Assembly (NCBI GenBank): GCA_964400405.1
Contig: CAYNUO010000020.1
Coordinates: 1-45,285 of the forward strand
DNA: 45,285 bases
Reading direction: 5' to 3'
Source: CANKJK01 sp964400405
Lineage (GTDB): Bacteria; Acidobacteriota; Vicinamibacteria; Vicinamibacterales; UBA2999
Shown: piece by piece, positions 42,532 to 45,285 of the stretch
Layout of the letters: every line of letters begins with the position of its first letter
Position numbering within the stretch: position 1 is the stretch's first letter
The notes under the pieces: generated by a model
What the model saw: the letters and a program-made list of their open reading frames with translations, nothing else
Databases searched by the model: none
What the model was told of the DNA's origin: nothing
Position numbers and translations under genes: made by a program

Positions 42532-44079
42532 TTAGGGGCTGCGCCTGGATCCGTCAAACGGGTTCCTGGACGAACCCGCGCGCCCCAACGCAACGGCAAG
42601 CACCGTGATGGCCAGCGCCGCCCACGCCGCCACATCGCCGAACCGCGTGTACAGCGTGCGCTCGGTCAGCAGCCTCACGTCCGTCACGATCGCGGTCCGT
42701 ACGAACAGTTCAGACCGGGCCGTCACGCGGCCGTAAGGGTCGATAACCCCCGAAATGCCGGTATTCGCGGCCCGGGCCAGATAGCGGCCGTGCTCGATGG
42801 CCCGCAGTGACGCCAGCTCCCAGTGCTGGAACGGCGCGGACGTGCGGCCGTACCACGCGTCGTTCGTGATGGTGGTCAGCAGCTCGCTGCCCTTGAGCAC
42901 CGCGTCGCGCACCAGCTCGGGATAGACCACCTCGTAGCAGATGGACGTGCTCGCCAGATGGCCGCCGACCGGCAGCAGCACGGTCTCCGTGCCCGGCACG
43001 AACTCCGCGAAGCTCTCGACCAGCGGCGACACGAACGAGATGACCCCTTTCAGCGGAATGAACTCGCCGAAGGGCACGAGGTGCATCTTCCGGTACACGG
43101 CGTCAGTGGCGCCGGTCGGACCAATCAGATGCGCGGCGTTGTACAGACGCAGCGGCAGCCGCTTCACCTCGTCGCTGCCGACCAGCAGCGGCACCCGGAG
43201 CTCCCGGGCAAGCGCGTGCACGGTCTGGCCGGCCGGGTCTTCCTCCAGCATGAACGGCGTGGACGACTCCGGCCACAGGACGAACGCCGCTCCACGGGAC
43301 ACCGCCTCCCGCGTCAGCGTGACGTGGTCGGCGAGGATGGCATCCGCGAGCCTCGGATCCCACTTGGCCGTCTGCTCGATGTTGCCCTGCACGAGCCCGA
43401 CCGTCAGCGGCGTGCCCGCGCTCGTCAGGCGTCCGTCGGCGATGCGGGCCGCGCCCCACGCCCATATGCCGCCAACCAGGACCACGGCGCCCACGGCGGC
43501 GAGCATGCGCTCCCGTGCGCGGCCGACCAGCACCAGGGCGACCAGCACGTTGATGGCGACGACGAGAAGACTCAGTCCGTACACGCCACCGACGCTCGCG
43601 GCCTGCGCAATCGGCAGCACCGTGGCCTGACTGCTCCCAATCGGCGTCCACGGAAACCCGCCGAACGCCCACCCGCGCGCATACTCCCCCGCCACCCAGG
43701 CGGCGGGCAGCAGCGCGAGTCCCCGCGTGCCGACGCGGGAGACGAGGAGCGCCGTGGCGGCCGTCGCGGCCCCGGCGTACAGCGCCATGTAGAGGGCCAG
43801 CAGGAACATCGCGAACATCGCGAGCGGCATCGGCAGGCCGCCGAACTGCTGCACGACCTCGCGCGTCCAGTAGATCGTGCCGGCAAAGCCGACGGCGCCC
43901 GTGACGAGCCCGAGACGCAGGCCCGCGGCGACGCCACGGCAGGTGGTCAGCGCCAGCAACAGCGGCACCAGCGCCACCCAGGCGATGCCGGGATGACCGA
44001 AACGGGGAAAGCTGAACGCGAGCAGGAGGCCCGATGCGGCCGCGAGCGCGTACGGAGTGCGGGAGTGGCGGGACGACAA
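42532..44079 (-). CDS. lnt: Apolipoprotein N-acyltransferase
   Basis: A 515-residue enzyme with about seven membrane helices and a periplasmic nitrilase-like domain. The catalytic triad is visible: Glu in FVLWPESSTPFML, Lys in YRKMHLVPFGEFIPL, and Cys in STSICYEVVYPELV. Lnt adds the third acyl chain to lipoproteins, which LolCDE then exports. The start is TTG at 44079 in the correct frame. An ATG just upstream belongs to another frame. The 60-bp space before crcB contains no clear signal. Confidence 0.93.
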   Translation of the reverse strand: MSSRHSRTPYALAAASGLLLAFSFPRFGHPGIAWVALVPLLLALTTCRGVAAGLRLGLVTGAVGFAGTIYWTREVVQQFGGLPMPLAMFAMFLLALYMALYAGAATAATALLVSRVGTRGLALLPAAWVAGEYARGWAFGGFPWTPIGSSQATVLPIAQAASVGGVYGLSLLVVAINVLVALVLVGRARERMLAAVGAVVLVGGIWAWGAARIADGRLTSAGTPLTVGLVQGNIEQTAKWDPRLADAILADHVTLTREAVSRGAAFVLWPESSTPFMLEEDPAGQTVHALARELRVPLLVGSDEVKRLPLRLYNAAHLIGPTGATDAVYRKMHLVPFGEFIPLKGVISFVSPLVESFAEFVPGTETVLLPVGGHLASTSICYEVVYPELVRDAVLKGSELLTTITNDAWYGRTSAPFQHWELASLRAIEHGRYLARAANTGISGVIDPYGRVTARSELFVRTAIVTDVRLLTERTLYTRFGDVAAWAALAITVLAVALGRAGSSRNPFDGSRRSP

Positions 44080-44139
44080 TCTGATTCATTCTAGGCGCGC
44101 ACCGTCCCCGGTGATACGCCTGAGACACGACGCCGCGCG

Positions 44140-44523
44140 CTACAACGCCGCGCCGATCGCCGCGCCGGCACGCACGGCGGCGAGCCCTGCGACGACGCTG
44201 CCCGCCGCGTACAGCGCCGCCATCGGCCAGTCGTCCATCTGCAGGAGCTGATTCGTCTCGGCAGAGAACGTCGAGAACGTCGTAAACGCGCCGAGGAAGC
44301 CCACGCCCAGCGCGAGCCGCATCGGCTCCGGCGCGCCGAGCAGGCCGCGTGTGGCCACAGCCCCGAGCATGCCGAGCAGCAGCGACCCGGTGACGTTGAT
44401 CAGGAACGTGGCCCACGGGACGCCTGACGCGCTGGTACCAATCAACGTGGCGGCCAGATACCGGGCGATCGCCCCGACGAATCCGCCCACGCCGACGAGG
44501 AGTGCGCCCGTGACCGTGACCAT
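44140..44523 (-). CDS. crcB: Fluoride channel CrcB/Fluc
   Basis: A 127-residue four-helix protein. It has GVGGFVGAIARYLAATLIG, the polar-track NVTGSLLLGM (conserved Asn), and GFLGAFTTFSTFSAE, containing the phenylalanine-box and Thr/Ser track. Fluc forms antiparallel dimers that export fluoride. No fluoride riboswitch fits the 56 bp to the divergent gene. The ATG at 44523 has no Shine-Dalgarno; a TACGAT (44532-44537) ends 8 nt before it. Confidence 0.93.
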   Translation of the reverse strand: MVTVTGALLVGVGGFVGAIARYLAATLIGTSASGVPWATFLINVTGSLLLGMLGAVATRGLLGAPEPMRLALGVGFLGAFTTFSTFSAETNQLLQMDDWPMAALYAAGSVVAGLAAVRAGAAIGAAL

Positions 44524-44531
44524 GTCGGCCG

Positions 44532-44573
44532 ATCGTACATCGCACTGCGGGTCCGGCCGCTCCGGCGTATAAA
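44532..44573. promoter_or_regulatory. Divergent promoters of crcB and the beta-propeller gene
   Basis: On the plus strand TATAAA (44568-44573) ends 6 nt before the ATG at 44580. On the minus strand TACGAT (44532-44537) ends 8 nt before the crcB ATG. Both place transcription starts at or next to the start codons. The plus side also has AAAGGG 3 nt before the ATG, which could instead be a weak Shine-Dalgarno. No -35 elements are clear. Confidence 0.33.
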
Positions 44574-44579
44574 GGGCGC

Positions 44580-45285
44580 ATGCGCCGTCACGCCGCCGCC
44601 CTCGGGCTCATCGCCCTGGCTGTGCTCCTGTCGCACGGCCAGCCGGCCGGCGCCGGCCGCGGGCCCTATGTCCGTGTTGAAGGCTGGTCCCCCATCCCTG
44701 TGCCGGGAGGACCGGACTGGGAGATGGGCGGCGCCGCCGTCTCGCCGGATGGGCGGACGCTCTGGTTGGCTCGGCGGGTGGACCCGCCGCTCATCGAGGT
44801 GGACGCGCGCGCGGGACGAATCCGCCGCACGTCTGGCACCGCCATGCTCGCGTGGCCGCACAGCCTGATGCTGGATGCAGACGGCAATCTGTGGGTCGCC
44901 GACGCCACCGTCGGCAGCGGCACGGCCGCCGGGCTCAACCCGCCGATCCCCTCGGCCGTCGCCGCCGGACGCGGGCACCAGATTCTGAAGCTGTCGCGCG
45001 ACGGCCGCGTGCTGCTGACCCTCGGCACCGCCGGCCAGCCCGGCACGGACGCCACGCACTTCAATGCCCCGACGGCGGTCGCCCTCGGCAGGAACGGCGA
45101 CATCTTCGTCAGCGATGGCCACGGCGGCACGACGAACGCGCGCGTCGTCGTCTTCGACAAGACCGGCAAGTTCCTGAGGACGTGGGGTACGCGCGGTTCG
45201 GGCCCTGGCCAGTTCGGCGAGCCGCACTCACTCGTGATCGATCGGCGCGGCCGGGTCATCGTCGCCGACCGGACGAACGGCCGGC
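44580..45285 (+). CDS. Secreted NHL-repeat beta-propeller protein (PAL-like), cut by window end
   Basis: Translation from ATG 44580 stays open to the window edge (235 codons). A signal peptide (LGLIALAVLLSHGQPAGA) is followed by NHL-type propeller blades: LMLDADGNLWVADATVG, HQILKLSRDGRVLLTLG, APTAVALGRNGDIFVSDGHG, RVVVFDKTGKFLRTWGTRGS and GPGQFGEPHSLVIDRRGRVI. The order resembles the peptidyl-alpha-hydroxyglycine alpha-amidating lyase family, which is common as predicted secreted proteins in Acidobacteriota. The lyase function is not shown. It diverges from crcB. Confidence 0.75.
   Translation, partial: MRRHAAALGLIALAVLLSHGQPAGAGRGPYVRVEGWSPIPVPGGPDWEMGGAAVSPDGRTLWLARRVDPPLIEVDARAGRIRRTSGTAMLAWPHSLMLDADGNLWVADATVGSGTAAGLNPPIPSAVAAGRGHQILKLSRDGRVLLTLGTAGQPGTDATHFNAPTAVALGRNGDIFVSDGHGGTTNARVVVFDKTGKFLRTWGTRGSGPGQFGEPHSLVIDRRGRVIVADRTNGR

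Noticed and set aside
44524..44579. A fluoride riboswitch upstream of crcB
   Set aside because: Only 56 bp separate the divergent starts, and the conserved pseudoknot sequence was not found.

Overview
The window is a high-GC bacterial chromosome segment with very dense coding. Start and stop codons often overlap (ATGA, GTGA, TGATG), and no stretch longer than about 150 bases lacks a gene. The content points to a diderm with LPS, BAM, Lol and TonB systems. Other markers are menaquinone made through futalosine, an HspR-type dnaK operon, and methylmalonyl-CoA metabolism. This mix resembles Acidobacteriota, perhaps Vicinamibacteria, but that placement is an inference from gene content and codon usage, with no marker phylogeny behind it. 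Three runs of exactly 100 N (7545-7644, 9473-9572, 15775-15874) are scaffold gaps whose real length is unknown.

Layout. From 1 to 25815 everything is on the minus strand. Reading in the direction of transcription (right to left), the order is meaB, a methylmalonyl-CoA epimerase/metallo-beta-lactamase fusion, mtnP, an adenosine kinase, two small membrane proteins, a VanZ-like protein and an enoyl-CoA hydratase. Then come ribH, nusB, lysS, lolC/E, lolD and clpC. An envelope block follows: bamA, a small lipoprotein, skp/ompH, a fabZ-lpxA fusion, lpxI and a Gfo/Idh dehydrogenase. It runs directly into a menaquinone block: an MqnE-like protein without cysteines, mqnA, mqnC, mqnX, a UbiA/MqnP prenyltransferase and ubiE/menG. 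A TonB-like protein and the start of one more gene end this run. A plus-strand outer-membrane protein (25861-26340) diverges from meaB.

From 33020 down to 26373 runs a minus-strand series of dnaK, dnaJ, hspR, a DnaC-like ATPase, hemW and two paralogous secreted proteins. It diverges from a plus-strand class A penicillin-binding protein (33103-35472), whose stop lies 1 bp from the stop of a convergent M1 peptidase. Further right are an FAD monooxygenase, a YdeI-like protein, a plus-strand secreted DUF1080-like protein, a 96-bp imperfect inverted repeat, and prfB with a programmed +1 frameshift. The last part holds a clear intrinsic terminator, two tandem NTF2-like paralogs, lnt, crcB, and a plus-strand beta-propeller gene cut by the window end.

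Most notable: the cysteine-free MqnE homolog inside a futalosine operon; two domain fusions (FabZ-LpxA and epimerase-MBL); divergent promoters whose -10 hexamers sit 6-8 nt from start codons, suggesting leaderless mRNAs; a HAIR-like HspR operator on the dnaK promoter; and the long inverted repeat downstream of prfB. No CRISPR array, tRNA, rRNA, transposase or phage gene was seen.
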